From assembly GCF_009801115.1 (NCBI RefSeq), contig NZ_VTOL01000002.1, positions 1-64,000 of the forward strand: 64,000 nt of DNA, read 5' to 3'. Numbering within the stretch: the stretch's first letter is position 1; each line of letters opens with the position of its first letter. The notes under the pieces are model-generated. The model was not told the origin of the DNA, did not search any database, and worked only from the letters and a program-made list of their open reading frames with translations. Shown piece by piece: positions 36,297 through 46,101 of the stretch. Position numbers and translations under genes: made by a program. The DNA comes from Dyadobacter sp. 3J3 (GTDB lineage: Bacteria; Bacteroidota; Bacteroidia; Cytophagales; Spirosomataceae).

Positions 36297-37181
36297 TTGA
36301 ATTCAAAATCAACTTTTACCGGCGAAATATTTGACTGGCTTTCGTCGATGCATTTTGATTGGGAATTGAAAACCAGTGCCAATGATTTGTTTGACCTGAT
36401 TGAAATCCGGAAAAATGAGAGGATCTTTTTATTTCTAAAACTGATAAATCTAAAATCCTGGCAGGATCAGAAGATTATTGTTGAATCCGAAACTGCTGTC
36501 TTCAAAATAAAACGAGCTGAATTTAGGTCAAACGGAATTGCGACCATTACACTTTGGGAAGATGTATGGTACAACAAAAGAGAAATCGTTCAATCCAGAT
36601 TAAATGCTATTTTGGGTATTTCGGAAAGAATTCCCGGTAGGGTTACTCAGATAAGGAAATTGGATAAACTCACGGCAAATGATTTTTTGGACAAAAACCA
36701 TTTGCAAGGATCCGTTTCATCTAAGATCCGATATGGACTATTTTTGCCAAAACGCTATTTTCGTGTCCTTAGCGCTGATTATCAAATCGATACGGGAATA
36801 GAAGAATTACTAGTTGCAGTCGCAACGTTTAGTCACCCGCGTACTTTCGAGCGTGAGGAAATACCATATCGCTCTTATGAATTAATCCGTTTTGCAAATC
36901 TGAGAAATACAACGGTGGTTGGCGGGTTTGATAAGCTGCTTCAAGCATTTACACTAGATTACCGACCGGGTGATATTATGACTTATGCTGACCTGGAATG
37001 GTCGGACGGCGCAAGTTACAGGCGACTGGGATTTGAGGCCATATCAGACAAGGATCCTGTTCGTTTTTGGCTGGATCCTGTTCGTAATATTAGATATAGC
37101 GACAACAGAAAGCCTGAAGATGACAAACTAATTGAAATTTATAATGACGGAAGTCGTAAATTTGTCAAAACCATTCACTGA
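36297..37181 (+). CDS. Protein of unknown function, phage-like C-terminal domain
   Basis: 294 aa from a TTG start; the first ATG in frame (residue 18, MHFDWEL) is possible. The C-terminal two thirds have FLDKNHLQGSVSSKIRYGLF, LLVAVATFSHPR, YELIRFANLRNTTVVGGF and DIMTYADLEWSDGASYRRLGF, a pattern I associate with proteins and homing-type domains in phages, where the function is not settled. Ends 36 bp before miaA, which also uses TTG, so the two are probably co-expressed. Confidence 0.55.
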   Translation: MNSKSTFTGEIFDWLSSMHFDWELKTSANDLFDLIEIRKNERIFLFLKLINLKSWQDQKIIVESETAVFKIKRAEFRSNGIATITLWEDVWYNKREIVQSRLNAILGISERIPGRVTQIRKLDKLTANDFLDKNHLQGSVSSKIRYGLFLPKRYFRVLSADYQIDTGIEELLVAVATFSHPRTFEREEIPYRSYELIRFANLRNTTVVGGFDKLLQAFTLDYRPGDIMTYADLEWSDGASYRRLGFEAISDKDPVRFWLDPVRNIRYSDNRKPEDDKLIEIYNDGSRKFVKTIH

Positions 37182-37217
37182 ATTTCTTTATCAATTTATT
37201 CTCTTTAATCCAGTCTC

Positions 37218-38162
37218 TTGAATCCATTGTTAATCATTTTGGGCCCCACGGCTTCCGGTAAGACACATTTGGCCAATCAGGTTGCATCACGGATAAATGG
37301 TGAAATTTTAAGTGTGGATTCCCGGCAGGTTTATCGTGGAATGAATATTGGAACAGGAAAAGACCTGGAAGAATATGTAGTTGACGACCGGCAAGTACCG
37401 TATCATTTGATCGATATTCTTAATGCAGGAGAAAAGTACAATGTAAATCTTTTTCAACAGGATTTTCAAACTTCCTTCTTGGATATTAGAGACAGAAACA
37501 AAGTCCCGGTTGCCTGCGGCGGTACTGGTTTTTATTTCTATGCTTTATTGAAAGGACATTCATATACTGTCATCCCGGTTGACGAAGAACTTCGTGAAGG
37601 ACTCGAAAAAAATTCTAATGAAGACTTGCTTCTCTTATTTAATAATCTTCCGAGTTCGTATCAAAATCTGGCCGATACTTCAACCCGGAAACGGCTGATC
37701 CGCGCCATTGAGATTTCAACTTTTTTAGGACAAAATCCTGAAAAAGAAATTTTATTAGAAACAAATTTGGCAACCGTTTACAACCCTCTTGTTTTTGGAC
37801 TGAACCCGCCTGCCGAAATCCGGCGTGAACGGATCAGTCGGAGATTGGATTACAGATTGAAAAATGGCCTGATTGAAGAAGTGGAATCTCTTCTGAAATC
37901 GGGGATCAGTGCGGAAAATCTGATTTATTACGGCCTTGAATATAAATACGTAACCCAATACCTGACCGGCGTATTAGGTTATAAAGAAATGAATACAAAG
38001 CTTGAAACCGAAATTCACCGTTTTGCCAAACGCCAGATGACGTTTTTCAGGAAAATGGAAAAAGACGGAATTGCAGTTAACTGGCTGGATTATAATAATG
38101 ACGAAGAAGAAAATATTTATCGAATTATTACGGCCTACAATTCGTTTAATCAAAACATTTAA
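37218..38162 (+). CDS. miaA: tRNA dimethylallyltransferase
   Basis: 314 aa. P-loop GPTASGKT at 9-16, DSRQVYRG at 34-41, and GGTGFYFYALLKG (dimethylallyl-PP binding) are diagnostic. It adds an isopentenyl group to A37 of tRNAs reading U-starting codons. The start must be TTG at 37218 because no ATG or GTG precedes the P-loop. The C-terminal motif YKEMN and KRQMTFFRK match the family. Confidence 0.95.
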   Translation: MNPLLIILGPTASGKTHLANQVASRINGEILSVDSRQVYRGMNIGTGKDLEEYVVDDRQVPYHLIDILNAGEKYNVNLFQQDFQTSFLDIRDRNKVPVACGGTGFYFYALLKGHSYTVIPVDEELREGLEKNSNEDLLLLFNNLPSSYQNLADTSTRKRLIRAIEISTFLGQNPEKEILLETNLATVYNPLVFGLNPPAEIRRERISRRLDYRLKNGLIEEVESLLKSGISAENLIYYGLEYKYVTQYLTGVLGYKEMNTKLETEIHRFAKRQMTFFRKMEKDGIAVNWLDYNNDEEENIYRIITAYNSFNQNI

Positions 38163-38197
38163 CCAAAACAGCATTTAACAATTATCAGTGTAACGTT

Positions 38198-38653
38198 ATG
38201 AATAAAAAGCTAAGCAGTGTTCTGCTTTTATTTGTTTTAAGTGTCACCGACGCCTATTTGTTAGCACATCCCAATTTGATCGGTAAATTGGGTATATTGA
38301 TTTATAAACACAGTTATATTAAAACTTTCCCAAGGGCGCTGGGAACGGTACTGCTTGTTGTAGTTATTTCGGTAATGATTTCAGAGGTTTTATTTCGCTT
38401 TGTTGACAAGAAAAAAGCGGCATTTGGATACATAACACTGCTTTTCATCAGCGCATTCTGGTTTGTGTATGTCTACTCGATGTTCTCATCTTTTGCTTAC
38501 AGGATTACAGGGAAAGCCTTTATTTACGGGGCACATTTATTGCCGGTAATACTTACAGGGCTTTTTGCAAGATATTTTGTAAAATCATCGCTAAGGCCTG
38601 TGCTGAATTCGAATCCGGTCGGTATGAATGAAACAAAAAATGATGTTTCCTAA
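38198..38653 (+). CDS. Hypothetical inner-membrane protein
   Basis: 151 aa with three or four hydrophobic helices (VLLLFVLSVTDAYLLA; ALGTVLLVVVISVMISEVLF; AAFGYITLLFISAFWFVYVY; LLPVILTGLFARYF) and a short polar tail. Follows miaA by 36 bp. No family recognised. Confidence 0.6.
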   Translation: MNKKLSSVLLLFVLSVTDAYLLAHPNLIGKLGILIYKHSYIKTFPRALGTVLLVVVISVMISEVLFRFVDKKKAAFGYITLLFISAFWFVYVYSMFSSFAYRITGKAFIYGAHLLPVILTGLFARYFVKSSLRPVLNSNPVGMNETKNDVS

Positions 38654-38980
38654 GTATTAAAGCCGTTTTCAACTTTTTGTGAGGTAGATTCTGAATATTG
38701 TTCGGTTGATCCATAGAATATTATTATTAATACTTAAAATTGTGTAAGATTATAGCTCCTTTCTTGAATTTTCACAAATTAAACATTGATAATAATAGAA
38801 AATACAAGGTTTTTTAAGATATTGCGGCTTGTGTTTTTACGGCTAATAAGTCATTTTCGAAATTTAATCTAAAATTAACATATCGGCTCAGTAAATCAGA
38901 GGTTGGTTGGTTCTTTGGGCTTTCAACCGTCATCAACATACATATAGTAAACTAACCTTTTAATTTTATTCTTAATTTAT
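38654..38980. promoter_or_regulatory. Upstream region of the citrate synthase gene
   Basis: AT-rich, no ORF. The long leader suggests the promoter and perhaps regulation of gltA here. No specific operator is recognised. Confidence 0.35.
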
Positions 38981-40264
38981 ATGTCCGAAATAGCTGAATT
39001 AATCATTGAAGGTAAAAATTACCAGTTCCCAGTAATAGAAGGTAGTGAAAAAGAGAAGGCCATTGATATTGCTAAATTGCGTGACCAGACCGGTTACATC
39101 ACCATAGATGCAGGTTACAAAAATACAGGCGCAACAAAAAGCGCTATAACTTTTTTGGATGGAGAAGAAGGAATATTAAATTACCGTGGATATTCGATTG
39201 AGGAGTTGGCAGAAAAATCTTCGTTCCTTGAAGTAGCCTATCTTTTGATATATGGTGAATTACCAACAGAAGAACAATATTCAACTTTTCAACATGAAAT
39301 AACGACGCATACGCTTGTAAACGAAGATATGCGTAAGATTTTTGAAGGCTTTCCGGTGAACGCGCATCCGATGGGTGTTTTATCTTCATTGGTAAGTGCA
39401 ATGAGCGCATTTTATCCTGAAACGGTTGATTTGGACAGTCCTGAAACTACGGAATTGCATATCATCCGTTTGCTTTCAAAATTGCCTACCATTGCTACAT
39501 GGTCATATAAAAAATCGCAGGGACATCCGGTAAACTATCCAAATAATGACCTGGACTATTGTTCGAATTTCCTGAACATGATGTTCTCTTTACCGGTTGA
39601 AAAATACAAAGTTGACCCTGTTGTTTCTGCAGCTTTGAACAAACTGCTTATTCTACATGCCGATCACGAACAAAACTGTTCTACTTCAACGGTAAGACTT
39701 GTAGGTTCATCCCACGCTAATATTTACTCATCTATTTCTTCTGGTATCAGTGCTTTATGGGGCCCGCTTCATGGTGGCGCAAACCAGGAGGTGATTGAAA
39801 TGCTTGAAGCGATCAAGAATGATGGCGGAGATGTTCAGAAATATGTGGATATGGCAAAAGACAAAGCAAGCGGTTTCCGTTTGTTTGGTTTTGGTCACCG
39901 GGTTTACAAAAACTTTGATCCGCGTGCACGTATCATTAAAAAAGCAGCTGACGATGTTTTGAGCAAACTAGGAATCAGTGATCCTGTTTTGGAAATAGCT
40001 CAGAAACTTGAAAAAGCGGCTTTGGAAGATGAATATTTCGTATCACGTAAATTGTATCCAAACGTAGATTTCTACTCTGGTATCATTTATCGTGCGCTGG
40101 GTATTCCTACGAATATGTTTACTGTGATGTTCGCTATTGGACGTCTGCCGGGCTGGATTGCCCAGTGGAAAGAAATGCGTGCAAATAAAGAACCAATCGG
40201 ACGTCCGCGTCAGGTTTATGTTGGTGCGCCAAAACGTGCTTACGTAGAAAGAAGCGAGAGATAG
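38981..40264 (+). CDS. gltA: Citrate synthase
   Basis: 427 aa, type II (hexameric) size. The catalytic residues are in WGPLHGGANQEV (His), GFGHRVYKNFDPRA (His) and the C-terminal Asp in YPNVDFYSG. Condenses oxaloacetate and acetyl-CoA, the entry step of the TCA cycle. Single gene followed by a strong terminator. Confidence 0.96.
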   Translation: MSEIAELIIEGKNYQFPVIEGSEKEKAIDIAKLRDQTGYITIDAGYKNTGATKSAITFLDGEEGILNYRGYSIEELAEKSSFLEVAYLLIYGELPTEEQYSTFQHEITTHTLVNEDMRKIFEGFPVNAHPMGVLSSLVSAMSAFYPETVDLDSPETTELHIIRLLSKLPTIATWSYKKSQGHPVNYPNNDLDYCSNFLNMMFSLPVEKYKVDPVVSAALNKLLILHADHEQNCSTSTVRLVGSSHANIYSSISSGISALWGPLHGGANQEVIEMLEAIKNDGGDVQKYVDMAKDKASGFRLFGFGHRVYKNFDPRARIIKKAADDVLSKLGISDPVLEIAQKLEKAALEDEYFVSRKLYPNVDFYSGIIYRALGIPTNMFTVMFAIGRLPGWIAQWKEMRANKEPIGRPRQVYVGAPKRAYVERSER

Positions 40265-40279
40265 GTTTTTAGCTGTTGG

Positions 40280-40437
40280 CTACTAGCGGTTAGGCGTTAG
40301 TGTTGCAGTTTGATATTTTAAGATAAATAAAAAAGACTGACAGAGTGTTCTATTGGAACTTATCTGTCAGTCTTTTTTATTTTTATAATACTCGTATCAG
40401 TCCACAACTAACGCCTAAACGCTGACGGCTAAACGCT
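40280..40437. repeat. Intergenic repeat around the gltA/pdxH terminator
   Basis: GCGGTTAGGCGTTAGTGTTG on the left and its imperfect complement (CAACTAACGCCTAAACGC) on the right enclose a terminator hairpin. Related GCTAACGGCTAATAGC sequence is found at 58355. Probably a short dispersed repeat. Confidence 0.5.
40329..40378. terminator. Bidirectional terminator between gltA and pdxH
   Basis: AAAAAAGACTGACAGA and its exact complement, 18-base loop, T-run on both strands. Confidence 0.9.
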
Positions 40438-40440
40438 AAC

Positions 40441-41079
40441 TTATGGCGACAAGCGCTCCGTTACCCAAACACCATCTTTCAAAACATAAGCCAACCTATC
40501 ATGCAGACGACTCGGTCTTCCCTGCCAGAATTCCACATAATCAGGAATTACGCGGTAACCTCCCCAATGCAGTGGGCGCGGGACAGTTACACCTTCGAAT
40601 TTTTCTTCAAAGGATTTTAATTTTTCTTCGAGAAATTCACGGTTTTCAATTATTTCGCTTTGATGCGATACCCATGCGCCGATCTGGCTTCCTCTTGGGC
40701 GTATTGCGAAATAGTCATCTGACTCCTTTTCTGATGTTTTCTCTATTTTTCCTTCAACCCGTACCTGACGTTCTAATTCTTTCCAAAAGAAAGTAAGTGC
40801 TACCTGAGGATTTGCTTCGATCTCCTGGCCTTTTTTACTTTCATAATTGGTAAAAAAAGTAAAACCATTGTCTTCGACACCTTTCAGCAGAACAATTCTT
40901 CCCGTTGGCCGTCCATTATTGACTGTACTTAGCAGCATGGCATTTGATTCTGAAAGCCCTGATTTTAAAACTTCGTCAAACCATTTATTGAACTGAATCA
41001 GGGGGTTAGCATCCAATTCTGATTCATGTAATCCATTCTGGCTATAATCCGCTCGTATATTTGCTATTTTCTGGTTCAT
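40441..41079 (-). CDS. pdxH: Pyridoxamine 5'-phosphate oxidase
   Basis: 212 aa from ATG at 41079 (MNQKIANIRADY), which fits the family better than the upstream ATG at 41121. FMN- and substrate-binding signatures: GRIVLLKGVEDNGFTFFTNY, RQVRVEGKIEK, RPRGSQIGAWVSHQSE, and the C-terminal WGGYRVIPDYVEFWQGRPSRLHDR ending in RLSP. Makes pyridoxal 5'-phosphate. Confidence 0.95.
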   Translation of the reverse strand: MNQKIANIRADYSQNGLHESELDANPLIQFNKWFDEVLKSGLSESNAMLLSTVNNGRPTGRIVLLKGVEDNGFTFFTNYESKKGQEIEANPQVALTFFWKELERQVRVEGKIEKTSEKESDDYFAIRPRGSQIGAWVSHQSEIIENREFLEEKLKSFEEKFEGVTVPRPLHWGGYRVIPDYVEFWQGRPSRLHDRLAYVLKDGVWVTERLSP

Positions 41080-41185
41080 TGTTTGGTAATATATCAATGT
41101 TACAAGCTCAAAATTAGCCAATTCATAGGAAAGATTGTTAGATTTGTATTCTATAAGAGGACGTACTTACGAAACATTAATCACG

Positions 41186-43090
41186 ATGGCACAAGAACAA
41201 CAAGAAGGGGTCGAAAGCAATGCGCAGGAAGACCTGACACAAAAAACGATTGATACCCTTGAAATTGATCTTAACAATGAATTGACGGAAGAACTGGAAG
41301 AAGAAGCGCCAGATGTAGATTATAGCCAATTGTCTAAGGAACAACTTGTTAATTTGTTGGAAAACGAGTTAGCCTTGATTAATAGCGAGGGAGTGAAGCC
41401 GACGTCCCTTAAAAAGGCAGAGGCTTTGGCTCGTGAAATCCGTCCTGTTTTAGATCATATCAAGCAAACCGACAGAGAAGCCGCGCTTAAAGTTTTTGTA
41501 GCGGATTCGGGTAGCGAAGATGGATTCGAATTTAAATATGATGCGGAGACGCAAAAGATAGATTCTCTTAGCCGTGAAATAAGAGGATTGAAAAATACTT
41601 ATTATCAAAGTGTTGAGAAGGAGAAGGAGAAAAATTTCAATGTGAAAACTTCTCTTTTGCAACGCCTTCGGACACTTTTGGAAGAAGAGGGAACACGGGA
41701 AACCGATCCTTCGGGGATGAAATCCAGCTGGGAAGAATTTAAGAAAATTCAGGAGGAGTGGAAATCTGCGGGTAATATTGCATCTCCGCATAATGGTACG
41801 CTTTGGGCCACATACAATGCGCTGATTGACCGTTATTTCAGTAACAGGAATATTTATTTCGAGCTTAAAGAACTGGATCGCCGGCGTAATGCAGAGTTGA
41901 AAGCAGAGTTATGTAAAAAGGTGGAAGATCTGGCCAAATCTCTTGAATCACGCCCGATGACGAAAGAAATTCTGGCTGAGGCTAACCATATTTTTGAGGA
42001 TTACAAACACCTTGGGCCTGCACCAAAAGAAGATCAGGAAAAACTTTGGCAGCGTTTTAAAGTGGCTTTGGATCAATTGTATGATGCACAGCGCGGACAG
42101 TTTGCTGAGCAGAAAAAATCCATGCAGGAAAATTATGATCAGAAGCTGAAAATTTACGAAGCCATTGTTCCTTTCACGACCTATAATTCAGGAAGTATAA
42201 AAGAATGGAATGCAAAAACCAAAGAGGTGATGGCGTTTCAGGATCAGTGGGTGGCTTTAAAAGGTATTATGCCGCGTGAAGAAGGAAAGGAACTCAGCAA
42301 AAAATTCTGGGCTACGCTTAAAACTTTTTTCCATAATAAAGGTGAATTTTTCCGTCAGCTTGAATCGAAACGAGAGCAGAATCTGGAATTGAAAAATCAG
42401 CTTTGTGCAGATGCAGAAGCGATACTGGCAACAGGCGAAGATACGGCTTCCAATACGCAGAAAGTAATTGAGCTGCAAAAGAAATGGAAAGCAGTAGGAC
42501 AGGTTCCTGAAAAATATAAAGACACAATTTACGATCGTTTCAAAAAAGCCTGTGATTCTTATTTTGATCAGAAACGTTCGAAAAATAAGGAAGTGGAAGC
42601 TGAGTTTGAGGAGAACCTGCGCCGCAAAATTGATTTGATCGAACGTATTGAAATTGCTGCTGCGAATAAGGATGAATCATCTCTGGATCTGCTCAGTGCT
42701 TTCAAGAGCGAATGGACTTCTATTGGTTTCGTTCCGAAAAAGGATATGCAAGCCACACAAAAGCGCTATATAGCCGCTGTAAATACCTATGTGAGCGCAA
42801 TTGGTAAATTGTCGAGCAAGGAAAAAGAGCAGGCTGTATTAGAAAGCGAAGTTGAACTGGTGCGTGACGGTGAAAGCAGCCGCGGACTATTCCGCAAAGA
42901 AAATGATATCAAACGTAGAGTTTCACAACTTGAAAATGATATTTCTTTATGGCAGAATAATATCGAATTTTTCGCGAAGTCTAAAACTTCGGATCGTTTG
43001 AAAGCAGAATTTGAAAGAAAGATCAGTAGTGCACAAGCGCAGCTTGAAGAGTTGAAACACCAACTGTCTATAATTCAGGAAGCTATCTAA
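41186..43090 (+). CDS. DUF349 domain-containing protein
   Basis: 634 aa from ATG at 41186 (MAQEQQEG), which follows a purine-rich ribosome site better than the upstream candidate at 41135. It is acidic at the N-terminus and then carries several three-helix DUF349 repeats, each with a W-x(7)-Y/F signature (KKIQEEWKSAGNIASPHNGTL, QKKWKAVGQVPEKYKDTIY, KSEWTSIGFVPKKD). C-terminus is a coiled coil. Common in Bacteroidota; function unknown, possibly RNA- or ribosome-associated. Confidence 0.88.
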   Translation: MAQEQQEGVESNAQEDLTQKTIDTLEIDLNNELTEELEEEAPDVDYSQLSKEQLVNLLENELALINSEGVKPTSLKKAEALAREIRPVLDHIKQTDREAALKVFVADSGSEDGFEFKYDAETQKIDSLSREIRGLKNTYYQSVEKEKEKNFNVKTSLLQRLRTLLEEEGTRETDPSGMKSSWEEFKKIQEEWKSAGNIASPHNGTLWATYNALIDRYFSNRNIYFELKELDRRRNAELKAELCKKVEDLAKSLESRPMTKEILAEANHIFEDYKHLGPAPKEDQEKLWQRFKVALDQLYDAQRGQFAEQKKSMQENYDQKLKIYEAIVPFTTYNSGSIKEWNAKTKEVMAFQDQWVALKGIMPREEGKELSKKFWATLKTFFHNKGEFFRQLESKREQNLELKNQLCADAEAILATGEDTASNTQKVIELQKKWKAVGQVPEKYKDTIYDRFKKACDSYFDQKRSKNKEVEAEFEENLRRKIDLIERIEIAAANKDESSLDLLSAFKSEWTSIGFVPKKDMQATQKRYIAAVNTYVSAIGKLSSKEKEQAVLESEVELVRDGESSRGLFRKENDIKRRVSQLENDISLWQNNIEFFAKSKTSDRLKAEFERKISSAQAQLEELKHQLSIIQEAI

Positions 43091-43150
43091 AAAGGTAAAA
43101 AAAAGTTTAAAATATTTGCATGAACGTGCATGCAGTATTGAAATTTATTA

Positions 43151-43158
43151 TACTTTTG
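43151..43158 (+). promoter_or_regulatory. -7 box TACTTTTG of the first tRNA-Thr
   Basis: Matches the Bacteroidota consensus TAnnTTTG, with TTG about 15 bp upstream. Initiation would be near 43163, giving a 40-nt 5' leader. Confidence 0.6.
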
Positions 43159-43202
43159 CACCACGATAACGGAATAACAAACGGTGTCGCAATGTAAAAG
43201 AG

Positions 43203-43275
<73 letters not shown>

Positions 43276-43626
43276 CTGAAAAGATCAAGCACTTGACATT
43301 TAATGTTGAGTGTTTTTTTTTGTGTGCTGTTAGTTATATAAATTTTAAGAATTTTAACAATCGCTGAATAATTAAAAATTGAGAACTGAAATTTGCATTT
43401 TGAAAATCGCGATTTACTGCCAAGGTCAGTAAAGTATCAATTTAACTTTACTATACTTTTAAATCAGTTTCAGAAAAGGAGTATTTAGTAGTCTTTCCTG
43501 GAATTAAGATCGTAATTGAAATAAATGGAGAAATGCAACTACTTGTAATTCAATTACTACAAAAATAAATAATAAAATATCTAAAAATAAATACCTTAAA
43601 ACTTGCGTTATATACTCTGTTCTTCT
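43276..43626. other. Spacer between the two tRNA-Thr genes
   Basis: AT-rich, no gene. It starts with a weak terminator (CACTTGACA...TGTTGAGTG, T9) and ends in a second promoter similar to that of the first tRNA. Confidence 0.5.
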
Positions 43627-43634
43627 ACTTTTGC
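43627..43634 (+). promoter_or_regulatory. -7 box TACTTTTG of the second tRNA-Thr
   Basis: Same box and same following bases (GCACCA, GATAACGGAATAACAAACGG) as upstream of the first tRNA, which shows the promoter was copied with the gene. Confidence 0.6.
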
Positions 43635-43676
43635 ACCATGATAACGGAATAACAAACGGCATCATAAAACAAAGAG

Positions 43677-43749
<73 letters not shown>

Positions 43750-43759
43750 CTTAAAATTT

Positions 43760-43791
43760 AGCACTTATCCTATTCAGATAAGTGCTTTTTT
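43760..43791 (+). terminator. Terminator of the second tRNA-Thr
   Basis: AGCACTTATC / GATAAGTGCT with a seven-base loop and T6. Confidence 0.85.
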
Positions 43792-44281
43792 GTTTTAAAT
43801 GAAGTGTTAAAATTTTCCGATAATTTTCGAACGTTCAAAGTTTCTGTGAAGTCGATTATTATAGGGTTATTATTTTTAGCGAACTTCGCGCGACTTGATC
43901 TGGTACAGGAGAAAATCCACAGAATAATTACAAAAATTAAGAAGAAGAAAACGCTTTCTTCACGGTCGATGCGTAGTAATGAATCGTGCATAATTTCTGC
44001 TAATTAAATATTTAGAGATTCAATTGGTTAAGAATAGAATTTATAATTTCAGTCTACTTCGAACTTTCCAAAATCATTTTGAAAACGGCCTTTTTTTAGT
44101 TCCCGATCAAATTTCTCTCCGATTTCTTTCAACAGTTCTTCGTTTTCGGATTCGAACGACAATATCTGATGGTAGTAACGGACTTTCATTTTTTCTTTAC
44201 CGTTTTGCGCCAAGAAAGGCCATTCAATATCTAGAGTCCGGACATGTTAGTACAATTTTTAACGAAAATGAATCACGATTT
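43792..44281. other. Gene-free stretch
   Basis: ORFs present are short and of poor composition. Nothing structured is seen. Confidence 0.45.
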
Positions 44282-44803
44282 TTATGCGATTAAAAATTCC
44301 TGGTTCATTTCAATGATTTTCACCTCTGAATTAGAGCCAAAGAATATTTCATCCTGGTGGTGGAAAAGTAATGCCCAATTCAGGCTTTGATCCACCACAG
44401 TCAAATCGCCACAAGTACAGTTATGGAAATGGTCAAAATATTTTATCAAAAGCTTCCAGGGAACAATCATGGCCTCGGTAGGTTGCCAGGATAAGAAAAC
44501 TGGTTTTTCAAAAGGGATACCCCGCTGGAAAAGCCAAAGTTTTATTTCTTTTTCTCTTCCTTCCGAAATTCTGGCTTTTTCAATGGTTCTGAAAAAATCT
44601 TTTCTAAATGGTGTGTTGCCGTGCAAATTAGATTTAAGCGTATAGTTCCATAAAAAATTAGCGCCTTTTTTGCCAAGAGGCTTCAATTGTTTAAAGTGCG
44701 AATCGGGTAATTTTTCATAACTATCATTTGTAAAGCGATGTTTCAGTCTAAACTGATTCATCGGAATTACGTCTTCTGTGAGGTTGTTAAAGTTAATTGT
44801 CAT
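44282..44803 (-). CDS. Hypothetical protein, 173 aa
   Basis: Soluble protein with KHRFTNDSYEKLPDSHFKQL, FLWNYTLKSNLHGNTPFRKDFF, LWLFQRGIPFEKPVFLSWQP and a C-terminal part with NCTCGDLTVVDQSLNWALLFHHQDEIFFG, all of natural composition. No family identified. Ends with the ATGATT-rich A/T DNA; no partner gene is adjacent. Confidence 0.55.
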   Translation of the reverse strand: MTINFNNLTEDVIPMNQFRLKHRFTNDSYEKLPDSHFKQLKPLGKKGANFLWNYTLKSNLHGNTPFRKDFFRTIEKARISEGREKEIKLWLFQRGIPFEKPVFLSWQPTEAMIVPWKLLIKYFDHFHNCTCGDLTVVDQSLNWALLFHHQDEIFFGSNSEVKIIEMNQEFLIA

Positions 44804-45049
44804 TTCAACGTTGCTTAGTAGCAGATTAGTTTTAACCTGCTTACGGGTTTAGAATAATTAAATAATTTTGTCGGTTCTGGATGACCTTGTTCATCCTCAA
44901 TTATACTTTTGAGAGGGATTCTTTTAAGATTTTTTTCATAGCTAATAATCATTTTTTTCAGGATAGAACGTAGTCTTTTTTTATTGGTACAATCGGTGTT
45001 GTAATAACACACTGCAAACGTAGGACATGAATTTCTGTGCAACAATTTT

Positions 45050-45114
45050 TGGTGGTATACAAAAGGTTAATGAGGCCGGAAATGAGGTGTACAAAAGGTA
45101 TACAGACCAGTTTT
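45050..45114. repeat. Three copies of a CCTTTTGTATACC-like motif downstream of the globin genes
   Basis: GGTATACAAAAGGT at about 45053, GTGTACAAAAGGTATACAG at about 45089. The same motif occurs upstream of the globin pair at 46327 and 46357. Confidence 0.5.
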
Positions 45115-45172
45115 TTGGCTTAAAAACTACTCTCATTTAGTATATAAGATGTTTTCCTTCGAAAAATCGCAA

Positions 45173-45592
45173 TCATTTCTGCTGCTCATAATCGGAAACC
45201 AGAATCATTTCTGTTGCCCAGATGTTGTATAATTCTGTCCAGGCCAGCCGCGTTTCTTCGTTCCATAATGCACCCGAACTGCTCTCCATTGTCTGAATTA
45301 GAGCATCGCCGACCGTTTTGTAATGTTCCGGTTTTGCACCGTAATGTGCATGCCTTCTGGCCAGTGCGTCAATTTCCGATCTTATTGCAGCCATGTTTTG
45401 TAAATGGGTAACCATGAAGGTTATCATATCCGTAAGCTTTTGCATTTGCTGATCCATATCTGATTTAAACATGTGTTTCAGGCAGGGAGCTATTGCAAAG
45501 AGCTTATCGTAAAATACAGATCCCGGATTTTCCGGCTGAGACAGAACATAACTCCAGGAATTTTTGATTATGAGAATATTGCGGTCAGTCAT
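45173..45592 (-). CDS. Single-domain globin, second of a tandem pair
   Basis: 139 aa from ATG at 45592 (MTDRNILIIKNSW). It shows the helix pattern of bacterial single-domain or flavohaemoglobin-type globins, with W in helix A (NSWSYV), FYDKLFAIAP (helix B/C) and LARRHAHYGAKPEHYKTVGDAL, where the His of RRH is at the proximal F8 place. It probably binds haem and O2 or NO, or acts as a sensor. It follows the first globin by 41 bp. Confidence 0.8.
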   Translation of the reverse strand: MTDRNILIIKNSWSYVLSQPENPGSVFYDKLFAIAPCLKHMFKSDMDQQMQKLTDMITFMVTHLQNMAAIRSEIDALARRHAHYGAKPEHYKTVGDALIQTMESSSGALWNEETRLAWTELYNIWATEMILVSDYEQQK

Positions 45593-45633
45593 TGCTAAGG
45601 AGATTAAGTAAACAATAGCGGGTCGAATTGAAA

Positions 45634-46053
45634 TTATACATTTGAGACTTCCGAGGCTGACCGGATCATAGCGCTTGATAGAATTGTGTAAACTTCCAGC
45701 CATGCATCCTTAATTTCCTCATTCCACTGTTTTTCCAGCTTATATTCCAGCATTTGTATTAGTGCCTGTCCCACAACCTGATAATGCTCAGCATTCACCC
45801 CGTATTTAGAATGACGCTGGGCAAGGCCTTGAATTTGAGGCATTATTTCGTCCAAAGCATTTAGTTTGGAAATTACATAGGATAACATGGTGACCAGTTT
45901 TTTAGACTGCTCTTCGGTATTGGTTTTAAACATGGGTTTTAAGGTAGGATCAAGTTCGAATAATACCTCATAGAAATATTCACCAGCGTTTTCAGTATTA
46001 TTGACGATGTGAAACCAGGAGTTTTTGATGATAAGAATTTTTGAATTTTTCAT
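45634..46053 (-). CDS. Single-domain globin, first of a tandem pair
   Basis: 139 aa from ATG at 46053 (MKNSKILIIKNSWF). Same layout as its neighbour: NSWFHI, FYEVLFELDPTLKPMF and LAQRHSKYGVNAEHYQVVGQAL with the proximal His. About 40 percent of aligned positions look alike, so the pair arose by duplication. Both belong to one minus-strand operon. Confidence 0.82.
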   Translation of the reverse strand: MKNSKILIIKNSWFHIVNNTENAGEYFYEVLFELDPTLKPMFKTNTEEQSKKLVTMLSYVISKLNALDEIMPQIQGLAQRHSKYGVNAEHYQVVGQALIQMLEYKLEKQWNEEIKDAWLEVYTILSSAMIRSASEVSNV

Positions 46054-46101
46054 TTTGAGTTTTGATAATGATAAAAAGATTTTACATTCTCGAATGAGCA
46101 A

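Noticed and set aside
41135..41185. Longer N-terminus for the DUF349 protein
   Set aside because: The ATG at 41186 starts a typical acidic N-terminus; the upstream codons overlap the pdxH promoter side and look untranslated.
44815..45045. 76-codon minus-strand ORF
   Set aside because: Weak composition, no motif, no conserved neighbour; possible but not supported.
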